Positions 33,705 to 42,447 of a stretch of DNA of 64,000 nt are shown here, one piece after another. The stretch is from positions 1 through 64,000 of the forward strand of contig JAIEMQ010000027.1 of the NCBI GenBank assembly GCA_019752015.1, given 5' to 3'. This DNA is from Cyanobacteriota bacterium (lineage in GTDB: Bacteria > Acidobacteriota > Vicinamibacteria > Vicinamibacterales > UBA2999). Each line of letters opens with the position of its first letter. Positions within the stretch are counted from its first letter, which is position 1. The translations under genes were made by a program, and so were the position numbers. The notes under the pieces were generated by a model. The model saw nothing but the letters and a program-made list of their open reading frames with translations, was not told the origin of the DNA and ran no database searches.

Positions 33705-34313
33705 CTACTGTTCCGCGAGCTCGCCCAGCTTGAAGCGGACGAAACGCGTGATCGTGACGTTCTCACCGGTCTTGGCCGTCGCTGCGGCGACCATCTGCTT
33801 GATCGTCACGTTGGGATCGCGCACCGACGGCTGGTCCATCAGGCAGACCTGGGAGTAGTAGCTCTCGAGCTTGCCCTCGACGATCTGGTCGATCACGTTG
33901 GCCGGCTTGTTCTGGCCCGCGAACTGCGCGCGATAGATTTCCTTTTCCTTCTCGAGCGAGCCGGCCGGCAGATCCTCCCGCTTCACTACCAGCGGGCTGG
34001 CCGCGGCAATGTGCATGGCGATTTCCTTGGCGAGCGTCTGAAAGTCGGGCGTGCGCGCGACGAAGTCGGTCTCGCAGTTCACCTCGACGAGGACGCCGAC
34101 CTTGCCGCCCATGTGAATGTAGTGGCCGATGATGCCGTCCTTGGCGACGCGTCCGGCGCGCTTGGCCGCCTGCGCGAGGCCTTTCTTGCGCAGGAGCTCG
34201 ACCGCCTTATCGAGATCGCCGCCGGCTTCCTCGAGCGCCGCCTTGCAATCCATCATGCCCGCGCCGGTCTTGTCGCGGAGTTCTTTCACCTGTGCTGCTG
34301 TTGCTGTTGCCAT
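33705..34313 (-). CDS. tsf: Elongation factor Ts, short form
   Basis: Nucleotide exchange factor for EF-Tu. The N-terminal UBA-like domain is KELRDKTGAGMMDCKAALEEAGGDLDKAVELLRKKG, followed by the core motif VNCETDFVARTPDF. At 202 residues it is a short form like that of Thermus, lacking the extra core subdomain of the E. coli protein (283). ATG 34313 is chosen by homology. Upstream is a long hairpin made of octamer repeats. Confidence 0.96.
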   Translation of the reverse strand: MATATAAQVKELRDKTGAGMMDCKAALEEAGGDLDKAVELLRKKGLAQAAKRAGRVAKDGIIGHYIHMGGKVGVLVEVNCETDFVARTPDFQTLAKEIAMHIAAASPLVVKREDLPAGSLEKEKEIYRAQFAGQNKPANVIDQIVEGKLESYYSQVCLMDQPSVRDPNVTIKQMVAAATAKTGENVTITRFVRFKLGELAEQ

Positions 34314-34327
34314 TGCTCTGTATCTCC

Positions 34328-34403
34328 GAGGTCTTGAGGGTCCTGAGGTCTTAAGGTCTTGGAAAAATTTCAAGGCCTCGAGACCTCAAGGCCTCAAGAC
34401 CTC
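34328..34403 (-). repeat. Long hairpin of octamer repeats in the tsf leader
   Basis: On the minus strand, four octamer-like units of the form AGGTCTTG/AGGCCTTG are followed by AAATTTTT and then by their inverted copies. The ends GAGGTCTTGAGG and CCTCAAGACCTC pair perfectly over 12 bp. The inner arms continue with few mismatches, giving a stem of about 35 bp. It lies 15 bases before the tsf start. Confidence 0.75.
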
Positions 34404-34415
34404 CGTACGAAATTC

Positions 34416-34441
34416 GCGCCGGCCGTTGAAGCAGCCGGCGC
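34416..34441 (-). terminator. GC-rich hairpin after rpsB
   Basis: A perfect 8-bp stem GCGCCGGC/GCCGGCGC with a 10-base loop, 23 bases after the rpsB stop. It is followed on the minus strand by GAATTT, a weak T run. It may be a weak terminator or an mRNA processing site between rpsB and tsf. Confidence 0.4.
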
Positions 34442-34464
34442 GAGAGGGAAGTCGCTTGCGGCTG

Positions 34465-35280
34465 TTAGGCCGTGGGCGCGGGAGTCTCTGCCGGGCGCTG
34501 CGGCTTGCGGATGTCCGCGGGGCGCACCGTGCGGCGCGCTTCGTCGGCGGCCCTTTCATCGGCGTCGCTCTGCGCCTGCTCGGCCATCGCCGACTCACGC
34601 TCGCCGCGGCCGGAGATCACGGCGTCGGCAATGCGCGACACGAACAGCTTCACCGAGCGCAGTGCATCGTCGTTGCCCGGGATCACGTAATCGACCTGAT
34701 CGGGATCGCAATTGGTGTCCACGATACCGATGACCGGAATCTTCAGCTTGCGCGCCTCGTCGACGGCAATCTGTTCCTTGCGCGTGTCGATCACGAACAG
34801 CGCGTCCGGCAGCCGGCCCATGTGGCGGATGCCTTCGAGGTTCTTCACCAGCTTGCGCTTTTCCTTTTCGGCCTTGGCGATTTCCTTCTTGGGCATCGAC
34901 TCGTAGCGGCCGTCGGTGGCCATCGCCTCGAGATCGCGCAGCCGCGCAATGCTGCGCTGAATGGTCGTGAAGTTGGTCAGCAATCCGCCGAGCCAGCGCT
35001 CGTTGACGTAGAACATGCCGCAGCGGGCGGCCTCTTCCGCGACGACGTCCTGCGCCTGGCGCTTGGTGCCCACGAACAGGACGGTCTTGCCTTCGGCGGC
35101 GAGCTGTCGGACGAAATCCTCTGCCTCGCGGTAGTGCTTGACGGTCTTGCCGAGGTCGAGGATGTAGATGCCGCTGCGCTCACCGAAGATGAACGGCTTC
35201 ATCTTGGGATTCCAGCGCTTGGTCTGATGTCCGAAATGCACGCCTGCTTCGAGCAGGTCCTTCATCGCGAGCGGGGTCAA
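34465..35280 (-). CDS. rpsB: 30S ribosomal protein S2
   Basis: Small-subunit protein with the hallmark [36 protein letters not shown] choose TTG 35280: GGAGG lies 4 bases upstream and [16 protein letters not shown] fits the usual S2 start (x-ITMKELLEAG). The inner ATG (35265) is an alternative. The last about 40 residues are a charged Ala/Arg/Pro tail not needed for the fold. It follows rpsI by about 30 bp and precedes tsf. Confidence 0.93.
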   Translation of the reverse strand: MTPLAMKDLLEAGVHFGHQTKRWNPKMKPFIFGERSGIYILDLGKTVKHYREAEDFVRQLAAEGKTVLFVGTKRQAQDVVAEEAARCGMFYVNERWLGGLLTNFTTIQRSIARLRDLEAMATDGRYESMPKKEIAKAEKEKRKLVKNLEGIRHMGRLPDALFVIDTRKEQIAVDEARKLKIPVIGIVDTNCDPDQVDYVIPGNDDALRSVKLFVSRIADAVISGRGERESAMAEQAQSDADERAADEARRTVRPADIRKPQRPAETPAPTA

Positions 35281-35311
35281 ATGGCCTCCATCGATTTTTT
35301 CCTGGTGTTGA

Positions 35312-35704
35312 TTAACGCTTACTGAACTGGAACCGCTTACGGGCGCCGGCCATCCCGTACTTCTTGCGCTCTTTCGCGCGGGCATCGCGCGTGAGCAGGC
35401 CGTCTTTCTTGAGGCGCGAGCGGAGCTCGATGTTGAACTCGCACAGGGCGCGGGCGATGCCGAGGCGGATGGCGCCCGCCTGGCCCGACACGCCGCCGCC
35501 ACTGACGGTGGCGAGCACATCGAACTGTTCCGCCGTTTCCGTGAGCAGGAGCGGCGTCTTCACCAGGATGCGCAGCGTTTCGATCGGGAAGTACTCGTTG
35601 AACTCGCGGTGGTTGATCTTGATGGCGCCGTTGCCCGGGCGCAGAAACACGCGGGCGGTGGATTCCTTGCGGCGGCCGGTTGCGTAGTACTGAGTTGCTG
35701 CCAA
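35312..35704 (-). CDS. rpsI: 30S ribosomal protein S9
   Basis: 130 residues with the start [21 protein letters not shown] and the invariant C-terminal tail ending in FQFSKR, which reaches the P-site tRNA. The rplM-rpsI pair is the standard order; the stop of rplM is just upstream of the rpsI ATG at 35704. Confidence 0.97.
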   Translation of the reverse strand: MAATQYYATGRRKESTARVFLRPGNGAIKINHREFNEYFPIETLRILVKTPLLLTETAEQFDVLATVSGGGVSGQAGAIRLGIARALCEFNIELRSRLKKDGLLTRDARAKERKKYGMAGARKRFQFSKR

Positions 35705-35705
35705 G

Positions 35706-36137
35706 TTATGCGACCTCGAAGACGGTAGGTGACTGCGCTGTGTGCGGGTGTTTGTCGCCCGCGTAGACCTTCAACTTGCGGAACATCGCGTCACCGAGCT
35801 TCGACTTCGGGAGCATGCCGCGCACGGCTTCTTCCATCATGCGCTCCGGCTTGGCGGCGCGGACGATCTTGGCGCGGTCCTCGCGCAGGCCGCCCGGATA
35901 ACCGCTGTGGCGCTGATAGATCTTCTGTTCTTCCTTGCGGCCGGTCAGCTTGACCTTGGCCACGTTGAGAATCACGACGTGATCGCCCGTGTCGAGATAG
36001 GGCGTGTAGACGGCCTTGTGTTTGCCCTGCAGCAATTTTGCGGCGTCGGTCGCCACGCGGCCGAGCACCTTGCCATTGGCATCGATCACATGCCACGTGA
36101 CGGGCATCGACTTCACGGGCGGTACGAAAGTTGGCAT
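35706..36137 (-). CDS. rplM: 50S ribosomal protein L13
   Basis: 143 residues with [44 protein letters not shown], diagnostic for L13. ATG 36137 is chosen because [20 protein letters not shown] fits the family start and AGGAAGA lies upstream. It is the first gene of the ribosomal minus-strand operon, facing away from pilM. Confidence 0.96.
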   Translation of the reverse strand: MPTFVPPVKSMPVTWHVIDANGKVLGRVATDAAKLLQGKHKAVYTPYLDTGDHVVILNVAKVKLTGRKEEQKIYQRHSGYPGGLREDRAKIVRAAKPERMMEEAVRGMLPKSKLGDAMFRKLKVYAGDKHPHTAQSPTVFEVA

Positions 36138-36515
36138 GCTCGATCTTCCTGCTTGATTACTGCCACCTCCACCGGGAGGACGGCAAACCCAAATCATACA
36201 CGTATTTCGGGGGATGGACAAGCTGGCAGTAGCCAGTTTTGCAGGCCCGGACCGGCCGGGAGGGCGCCAAAAGGGCAGGGGACTGTAGCGTACATAAACA
36301 GCTTCCGATAAGCCCAACTGGCAGGGTTAAGTCCGGCGCCTTTCACGCTGAAGTACGCGAACCGTGGTTCGCTGGCAATTTTGTAAGTGGTTGGAAGAAT
36401 CCTCGCCGCCCTGGATCGCCAATTCCGGTATTCAGGGCCGAATTTGTTGGATCAGCAACTCGATCTCGCTGGTATTTGGTTTGCTCAGCTGGATCGGGTC
36501 TGGAGACAAGCAAAC
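36138..36515. other. Divergent leader region between rplM and pilM
   Basis: A non-coding stretch of 378 bases. It holds a small hairpin CTGGC-AGTA-GCCAG followed by TTTT (36223-36240), a G/C-rich patch, and a hairpin GCGAAC-CGTG-GTTCGC (36357-36372) followed by a T-containing run. The pilM frame is open from 36387 but looks untranslated before 36516. The long leader could hold promoter elements for both operons or a structured RNA. I could not match it to a known riboswitch. Confidence 0.35.
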
Positions 36516-37568
36516 GTGCTGTTCCGCCGAGCTAAGAGCCTGGTAGGCCTCGACATCGGGTCGAGCTCCGTGAAGGCCATTGAATTGAAACCGGCCGGGA
36601 AGGGTTTCCGGGTGTCGGCCATCGGGGTCGAGTCCGTCCCGCCCGACTGCATTGTCGACGGCGCCATCATTGATGGCGGGGCGGTCGCCGATGCCGTGCG
36701 GCGTCTCTTCGCCAACAAGCGCTTCAAGGCGAAGGACGTCGTGGCGTCCCTGTCAGGCAACTCGGTGATCGTCAAGAAGATCACGCTGCCGTCCATGACG
36801 GAAGCGGAGCTCTCCGAGTCGATCTACTGGGAGGCCGAGCAGTACATCCCCTTCGACATCCAGGACGTCAATCTCGATTACGAGATCCTCGATACGACGG
36901 GCGAGGGCAGCATGGAAGTGCTGCTGGTGGCGGCGAAGAAGGACAAGATCGCCGACTACACCAACGTGATCTCGCAGGCGGGCAAGGCGCCCGTCATCGT
37001 CGACGTCGACGTGTTCGCGCTGCAGAACGCGTTCGAAGCCAACTACGGCTTCGAGCCGAGCGCGGTCGTGGCGATCCTGAACGCCGGCGCGAGCGCGATC
37101 AACATCAACATCCTCTCGGGCTCGCAGTCGGTGTTCACGCGCGACGTGTCGATGGGCGGCAACGCCTTCACCGAAGCGGTGCAGAAGGAGCTCAACCTGC
37201 CGTACGAGAGCGCCGAACAGCTGAAGAAGGGCCAGGACGTGGACGGCGCGACCTACGAGGACGCGCGCGCGGTCCTGCGCGCCATGACCGACAACGTGCT
37301 GCTCGAAGTGGAGAAGACGTTCGACTTCTTCAAGGCGACGGCGTCGAACGACCGCATCGATCGCATCATGCTGTGCGGCGGCGCGTCGCGCGTCGAAGGC
37401 TTCGCGGAATCGCTGCGCGAGCGGTTCGCCACCGAGGTCGAGCAGTTCGATCCGTTCCGGCAGGTCGGCTGCGATCCGAAGAAGGTCGGCATCGACAATC
37501 CCGATGACTACGGTCCGGTCGCCGCGGTGGCGATGGGCCTCGCGCTGCGCAAGGTGGGTGACCGGTGA
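36516..37568 (+). CDS. pilM: Type IV pilus assembly protein PilM
   Basis: Actin-like cytoplasmic ATPase-fold protein of 350 residues that binds the N-terminus of PilN. The signature GLDIGSSSVKAIEL follows the start closely, and IYWEAEQYIPFDIQDVNLDYEIL and the LCGGASRVEGF phosphate motif are seen. GTG 36516 is chosen over upstream in-frame starts because GGAGA lies 9 bases before it and the family starts right here. Its stop overlaps the pilN GTG. First gene of pilMNOPQ. Confidence 0.94.
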   Translation: MLFRRAKSLVGLDIGSSSVKAIELKPAGKGFRVSAIGVESVPPDCIVDGAIIDGGAVADAVRRLFANKRFKAKDVVASLSGNSVIVKKITLPSMTEAELSESIYWEAEQYIPFDIQDVNLDYEILDTTGEGSMEVLLVAAKKDKIADYTNVISQAGKAPVIVDVDVFALQNAFEANYGFEPSAVVAILNAGASAININILSGSQSVFTRDVSMGGNAFTEAVQKELNLPYESAEQLKKGQDVDGATYEDARAVLRAMTDNVLLEVEKTFDFFKATASNDRIDRIMLCGGASRVEGFAESLRERFATEVEQFDPFRQVGCDPKKVGIDNPDDYGPVAAVAMGLALRKVGDR

Positions 37569-38200
37569 TTCGCATCAACCTCCTGGCCACCGAGCGGAAG
37601 GCCGCCAGGGCCGCGTCACCCGGCATGCAGGCCGGCCAGAAGATGATGGTCATCGGCAGCCTCATCCTGGTGCTGGCCATTGCGCTGATCGGCTGGCGCT
37701 ACTGGGCGCTCGGCCAGGAAGAAACGCAGGTCAACCGCGAGATCGAAGCGGCCAACCGCGAAGAGGCGCGCCTGCAGGAAATTCTGCGCCAGGTCAACGA
37801 GTTCGAGAACCGCCGCAAGATGCTCGAAGCGCGCGTCGCGCTGATCGACGAGCTGCGCAAGGGGCAGAGCGCCCCGGTGCACATGATCGATCAGATCAGC
37901 AAGGCGCTCCCGGACATGACCTGGCTGACGGCGCTGCAGCAGACCGGCTACACGCTGCAGATCCAGGGCCGCTGCCTGACGCTGACGTCGCTGTCGGACT
38001 TCATCGGGAACCTCGAGGCGTCGCGCTACTTCATTCGCCCGGTCGAAATCATCGAGAGCTCGGTCGTGAACCAGAGCGGCGGTGGTCCGGAGATCATCCA
38101 GTTCACGATTCGCGGCACCTTCCAGATGGCGGGCGTCGAGTCCGTGGCACCGCCGCCGCCCGGCACCAAGGCCGGCGGCCGGGGAGGTAAGCGTGGCTAG
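37565..38200 (+). CDS. pilN: Type IV pilus assembly protein PilN
   Basis: 211 residues. A short cytoplasmic N-terminus with MIRINLLA (the PilM-binding motif) is followed by a membrane span (about 27-47), a coiled-coil (about 50-95) and a periplasmic domain (about 110-190). The C-terminus is Gly/Pro-rich. It overlaps pilM and pilO. PilN and PilO form the inner-membrane alignment complex. Confidence 0.93.
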   Translation: MIRINLLATERKAARAASPGMQAGQKMMVIGSLILVLAIALIGWRYWALGQEETQVNREIEAANREEARLQEILRQVNEFENRRKMLEARVALIDELRKGQSAPVHMIDQISKALPDMTWLTALQQTGYTLQIQGRCLTLTSLSDFIGNLEASRYFIRPVEIIESSVVNQSGGGPEIIQFTIRGTFQMAGVESVAPPPPGTKAGGRGGKRG

Positions 38201-38834
38201 CCTCAATCTGAACAAGCTGCCGTGGTACGGGCAGATCGGCATCTTCGTCGTGATCGCGGCCGCAATGCTCGGCGCGTTCTACTACTTCATCGAAGCGCCG
38301 CAGCAGATCGTGCTGGACGCCAAGACCAAGGAGCTGAGCGACATTCGCGGCCGCATCAGCAGAGGCCAGGCGATGGCGCGGCAGCTGCCGGAGTTCCGCA
38401 AGGAGATCGGCACGCTCGAAGCGCGGCTCGACGCGCTGAAGCCGATTCTGCCGGACGAGCGCGACGTCGGCGACCTGCTGCGCCGCGTGCAGACGCTGGC
38501 GACGCAGTCGAACCTGCAGGTGCGCGGGTTCCGCCCGCAGGCGATCACGACGCGCGAGCTCCATGCCGAATGGCCGATCGCGCTGCAGCTCGAAGGCAAC
38601 TATCACAACCTCGGCATGTTCCTCGATCGCGTCAGCAAGTTCCCACGCATCATCAACATCGGCGGCATGAACCTCGCCGCGAACAACGACGGTGGTGCCG
38701 CGGCGAGCATGACGATCAGCGCGACGGCGACGACGTTCGTGCTGGTCGAGCCGCCGCCCGCGCCGGTCGAAGATCCGGCCAAGAAGGGCAAGGGCGCGAA
38801 GGCGCCGGTGAAGAAAGCGCCGGCGAAGAAATGA
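38193..38834 (+). CDS. pilO: Type IV pilus assembly protein PilO
   Basis: 213 residues with one membrane span near the start (about 14-31), then a coiled-coil and a ferredoxin-like periplasmic domain, the PilO layout. GTG 38193 is chosen because GGAGG lies 6 bases upstream and LNLNKLPWYGQ begins the fold. It overlaps pilN by 8 bp. The C-terminus ends in a Lys/Ala/Pro tail. Confidence 0.92.
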   Translation: MASLNLNKLPWYGQIGIFVVIAAAMLGAFYYFIEAPQQIVLDAKTKELSDIRGRISRGQAMARQLPEFRKEIGTLEARLDALKPILPDERDVGDLLRRVQTLATQSNLQVRGFRPQAITTRELHAEWPIALQLEGNYHNLGMFLDRVSKFPRIINIGGMNLAANNDGGAAASMTISATATTFVLVEPPPAPVEDPAKKGKGAKAPVKKAPAKK

Positions 38835-39367
38835 TGGCGAACACGGTGCGACCCATTTCGTTCATCACGTGCCTGGTGATGGTGGCTATTGCCGTGCCGG
38901 TCTACGCGCAAGCCAAGAAGACGGAGCCGAAGGCGGATCCGAAAACCGCCGAGCAGGCGCCGCTGGTGCCGCCGCCGGCGAAGAAGCCCGATCTGCCGGC
39001 GCCGCCCCCGAATTTCGAATACTCGCCGCAGGGGCGCCGCGATCCGTTCGTCAGCCTGATCAATCGCGGCCGCGAGAGCGGCCCGGATAAGGCGGCCGTG
39101 AAGCGCGCCGACGGCGTTCCCGGCATGCTGACCTCGGAGTTGAACGTCCGCGGCATCATGCAGACGCGCGGCACGTGGGTAGCGATGGTATCGGGTCCCG
39201 ACAAGAAGGTTTACACGGTCCGCGCGGGCGACAAACTCGCCGACGGAGTGATACGGCAAGTCACGGCAACATCGGTTGTGATTCTTCAGGAAGTCCATGA
39301 TCCGCTGTCGTTGGAAAAGCAGCGCGAGGTGCGCAAGTTCCTGCGCGGCGGAGAAGAGGTCAAGTGA
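38831..39367 (+). CDS. pilP: Type IV pilus assembly protein PilP
   Basis: 178 residues. A signal-peptide-like N-terminus (FITCLVMVAIAVPVYA) has no lipobox Cys, unlike the classic PilP lipoprotein. A Pro-rich linker leads to the YSPQGRRDPFVSL motif and the beta domain that docks to PilQ (LTSELNVRGIMQTRG, YTVRAGDKLADGVI). It starts at ATG 38831 or 38834, overlapping pilO. The stop overlaps the pilQ start. Confidence 0.92.
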   Translation: MMANTVRPISFITCLVMVAIAVPVYAQAKKTEPKADPKTAEQAPLVPPPAKKPDLPAPPPNFEYSPQGRRDPFVSLINRGRESGPDKAAVKRADGVPGMLTSELNVRGIMQTRGTWVAMVSGPDKKVYTVRAGDKLADGVIRQVTATSVVILQEVHDPLSLEKQREVRKFLRGGEEVK

Positions 39368-41787
39368 TGCACGGTCGCATTCTCCCTAACCGTCCCGCCG
39401 GAGGCGGGACCAAAGGACGCTGCGCCAGCGAGGCGAAGCGCCGTAGCCGGGCCTCGCTGGTATTGGCGGCGCCCATCGTGGCGGCCCTGGCCATGACGAT
39501 CATGGCCAGCAGCCCCGCGGCGATTGGCGGCGCTGAAACTCCAGCTCTGAAGTCCATCTCGTCACGCCTCGACGGCGCGATCAGCACGGTGCTGATCGAA
39601 GCCAGCGAGCCGGTGGCGTATCTCACGAGCCAGCCGGATCCGCTGACGGTGCTCGTCGACCTGCGCAACGTCAATGCCGCCGGTCTCGACGGCAAGCCGT
39701 TCGCGGACATGCTGGCGCCGGTCAGCGCCGTGGGTGTCGAGAGCGCCTCGGCGCCGGACGGCATGCCGGTCGCGCGCGTGCGGGTGCGGCTCGATCGCGC
39801 CGCCAGGCATCGCGTGCGCAGCGCGCGCAACACCATCCTCGTCGAGGTCGATCGTTCGAGCGCGAGCAGCCTGACCGCGACGCCGGCCGTGCCGGCGATC
39901 GCGCCGGTCCCGCCGAGGCCGGCCGCCGTCGCGCCGGCGGAGAAGCGTGCCGCCGCGACGGCGCTCCGCTCGGTGCGTTTCGCCAGGATGGACGACGGGT
40001 TCGCGGTGACGCTCGCCGGCAACGGGCCGCTGCTGGCCGCGAAAGTCGAAGAAGTGAAGGACGAGCCGCCTCGAGTGCTGCTCGATTTCCACGGCGTGGC
40101 GACGGGCTCGGCCCCGGCCGTGACCAACGTCAAGAGCGAGGACGTCGACAAGATTCGTGTCGCGACCAACAGCCGCGAGCCGCTGATCACACGCGTCGTG
40201 ATCGACCTCGCGCGCCGGGTGCCCTACACCGTCGAGCAGATCGGTGAGGATCTGCGGGTCATGTTCCGCCGCGCGGCCGCTGCGGCCACTGCCGCGGTGA
40301 TGCCCGAGTCGGCGGCGCCTGTCACGGCGCCCGAGAAGGTTGAAGAGCCGGTCGCTCCCGCTACCGCTGCTGTTGTGGAAACTCCCGCGACTTCGGCCGC
40401 GGTGATGGCCTCGACGACGACGGATGCACCTGCACCACCGGTTGCCCCGGCGGTAGTTGCGCCGATCAGCCAGGCTCCGCTGCCGGTGCCGATGCCGAGC
40501 GTGATTGCCGCGGCCGCGCAGCAGACGCCGACCAACATCCTGCAGCAGACGGCCAACCAGCCGGCCGGGCAGCGCCAGTTCACCGGCGACCCCGTGACCC
40601 TGGATTTCCAGGGCGCCGACCTCCGCGCGGTGCTCCGCACCTTCGCTGAGATCAGCAACGGCCTGAACATCATCATCGACCCGAGCATCCAGGGCACCGT
40701 CGACGTGTCGCTTCGCGACGTGCCGTGGGACCAGGCGCTCGACATCATCCTGCGCGCGAACAAGCTCGGCTACTCGGTCGAAGGCAACATCGTCCGCATC
40801 GTGCCGCTGAACGTGCTGGCGCAGGAAAACGAAGAGCGCCGCAAACTGACGGAAGCACAGGCGCTCGCCGGCGAGCTCCGCACGCTCACCGTGCCGGTCA
40901 GCTACGCGAAGGCGGCCGACCTCGTGCCCGTCATCACGCGCAGCACGCTGTCGGCGCGCGGCGATGTGCAGGTCGACACGCGCACCAACACGCTGATCAT
41001 CCGCGACCTCGCGGAGCGCATCCAGAGCGCGTCGGACCTGATCCGCACGCTCGATCGCCCGCAGCCGCAGGTGGAAATCGAAGCCCGCATCGTGCAGCTC
41101 AATCGCACCAGCGCGCGCGAGCTTGGCATCTCGTGGGGCTTCGGCGGCAACATCGATCCCAGGTTCGGCACCAGCACCGGTCTGGCATTCCCGAGCAGCG
41201 CGAACCTGACGGGCGGCACCGGCGGCGTCAATGCCGCCAACAACTCCTTCGTCGGGCTGGCGCTCGGCTCGATCAACGGCGCGCTCAATCTCGACGTCAA
41301 CCTGCGCGCGCTCGAGAGCAACGGCAAGGGCCGCATCCTGGCAACGCCGCGCGTCGCCACGCAGAACAACGTCGAAGCGGAAATCACGCAGGGCTCGCAG
41401 ATTCCGATTCAGACGGTGTCGAACAACACCGTCACGGTCACGTTCAAGGACGCCGCGCTGACGCTGCGCGTGACGCCGCAGATCACCGCGGCGAACACCG
41501 TCATCATGCGCATCTTCGTCGAAAAGGCGTCGCCGAACTACTCGCAGACGCGCACGGAAAGGCCGATCCCCTCGATCGATACGCAGCGCGCGGTCACCAC
41601 CGTACTGATGGGCGACGGCGAAACGACCGTCATCGGCGGCATTTACACGCGGGACGAAAGCACCACCACGACCCGCACCCCGCTGCTGAACCGGGTGCCA
41701 CTGCTGGGATGGCTGTTCAAGACCGAACGCGCTCTCGATAACAGCGACGAACTCCTGATCTTCATCACTCCGCGAATCGCGAAGTAG
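39364..41787 (+). CDS. pilQ: Type IV pilus secretin PilQ
   Basis: 807 residues forming the outer-membrane pore for the pilus. Two AMIN domains (about 60-145 and 198-300) are followed by a Pro/Ala linker, an STN-like domain starting near 410 (VTLDFQGADLRAVLRTFAEIS), N domains and the secretin core from about 565. The ending contains VPLLGWLFKTE. Residues about 10-33 are encoded by a composite repeat and displace the signal peptide (ASLVLAAPIVAALAMTIMAS) to about residue 35. GTG 39364 or ATG 39367 are both possible starts. Confidence 0.94.
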   Translation: MMHGRILPNRPAGGGTKGRCASEAKRRSRASLVLAAPIVAALAMTIMASSPAAIGGAETPALKSISSRLDGAISTVLIEASEPVAYLTSQPDPLTVLVDLRNVNAAGLDGKPFADMLAPVSAVGVESASAPDGMPVARVRVRLDRAARHRVRSARNTILVEVDRSSASSLTATPAVPAIAPVPPRPAAVAPAEKRAAATALRSVRFARMDDGFAVTLAGNGPLLAAKVEEVKDEPPRVLLDFHGVATGSAPAVTNVKSEDVDKIRVATNSREPLITRVVIDLARRVPYTVEQIGEDLRVMFRRAAAAATAAVMPESAAPVTAPEKVEEPVAPATAAVVETPATSAAVMASTTTDAPAPPVAPAVVAPISQAPLPVPMPSVIAAAAQQTPTNILQQTANQPAGQRQFTGDPVTLDFQGADLRAVLRTFAEISNGLNIIIDPSIQGTVDVSLRDVPWDQALDIILRANKLGYSVEGNIVRIVPLNVLAQENEERRKLTEAQALAGELRTLTVPVSYAKAADLVPVITRSTLSARGDVQVDTRTNTLIIRDLAERIQSASDLIRTLDRPQPQVEIEARIVQLNRTSARELGISWGFGGNIDPRFGTSTGLAFPSSANLTGGTGGVNAANNSFVGLALGSINGALNLDVNLRALESNGKGRILATPRVATQNNVEAEITQGSQIPIQTVSNNTVTVTFKDAALTLRVTPQITAANTVIMRIFVEKASPNYSQTRTERPIPSIDTQRAVTTVLMGDGETTVIGGIYTRDESTTTTRTPLLNRVPLLGWLFKTERALDNSDELLIFITPRIAK
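39392..39460 (+). repeat. Composite two-hairpin repeat inside the pilQ 5' end
   Basis: First stem GTCCCGCC (39392-39399), loop GGA, stem GGCGGGAC (39403-39410). Linker CAAAGGACGCTGCG. Second stem CCAGCGAGGC (39425-39434) and GCCTCGCTGG (39451-39460) around GAAGCGCCGTAGCCGG. The same plan, linker and inner sequence recur with different stem bases before accB at 45612-45698. It is translated here. Confidence 0.8.
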
Positions 41788-41792
41788 GACAT

Positions 41793-42425
41793 ATGAGCAC
41801 ATCAACCACGTTCACCCACTTGGGGCGGCTCGTTCTCGCGGCCGCCTGCGGGATCGCGGCAACGGCCTGCGGCGGCGATCTGCTGCGCACCGGACGCGGA
41901 CCGATGATGCTGGTCATCGACAGCATGGAAGCGACGCCAGGCGGCGGCGGCTCCGCGGGCGGCTTCCTGCTCTCCGACGTCCAGGTGATGGTCACGCAGA
42001 CCATCAACGGCCAGACCGTGCAGGTGCCGACGATCTTCAACGACACGCTCACCGCGACGATTCGTACGGTCGCAAAGAATCCGGCGGCCGACACGACGCA
42101 AATCAACGGCATCACGCTGACGCGCTATCGCGTCGTGTTCCGCCGCACCGATGGCCGCAATACCCCGGGCGTCGACGTGCCGTACGGATTCGATGGCGGA
42201 CTCGGCGTCACGATCAGTCCCGGCAACTCGGTGCAGGTGCCCATTGAAATCGTCCGCCATCAGGCTAAACTAGAGCCCCCCTTGAAGAATCTTGCCGGCC
42301 TGGGCGGGCAGGGTTTCATTTCCACCATCGCTGAGATCACGTTCTACGGCCGGGATCAAAACGGTAACGAGGCCAGTGTGACCGGACGGATCGACGTGCA
42401 GTTCGGCGACTTCGGCGACAGCTAG
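41793..42425 (+). CDS. Putative lipoprotein of unknown function
   Basis: 210 residues with a lipoprotein signal peptide ending in ATAC (C26). The mature part is rich in Gly, Thr and Val and looks like a beta-sandwich. No known family is recognised. It follows pilQ by 5 bp and so may be co-transcribed with the pilus operon, a position often taken by pilus-related lipoproteins in related bacteria; that is inference. Confidence 0.75.
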   Translation: MSTSTTFTHLGRLVLAAACGIAATACGGDLLRTGRGPMMLVIDSMEATPGGGGSAGGFLLSDVQVMVTQTINGQTVQVPTIFNDTLTATIRTVAKNPAADTTQINGITLTRYRVVFRRTDGRNTPGVDVPYGFDGGLGVTISPGNSVQVPIEIVRHQAKLEPPLKNLAGLGGQGFISTIAEITFYGRDQNGNEASVTGRIDVQFGDFGDS

Positions 42426-42447
42426 GGGATTTCAGGACCGAATCATC

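Noticed and set aside
39562-41805. Minus-strand frame of 747 residues opposite pilQ
   Set aside because: It is Arg/His/Asp-rich with no family motif and mirrors the codon bias of pilQ, which is clearly real.
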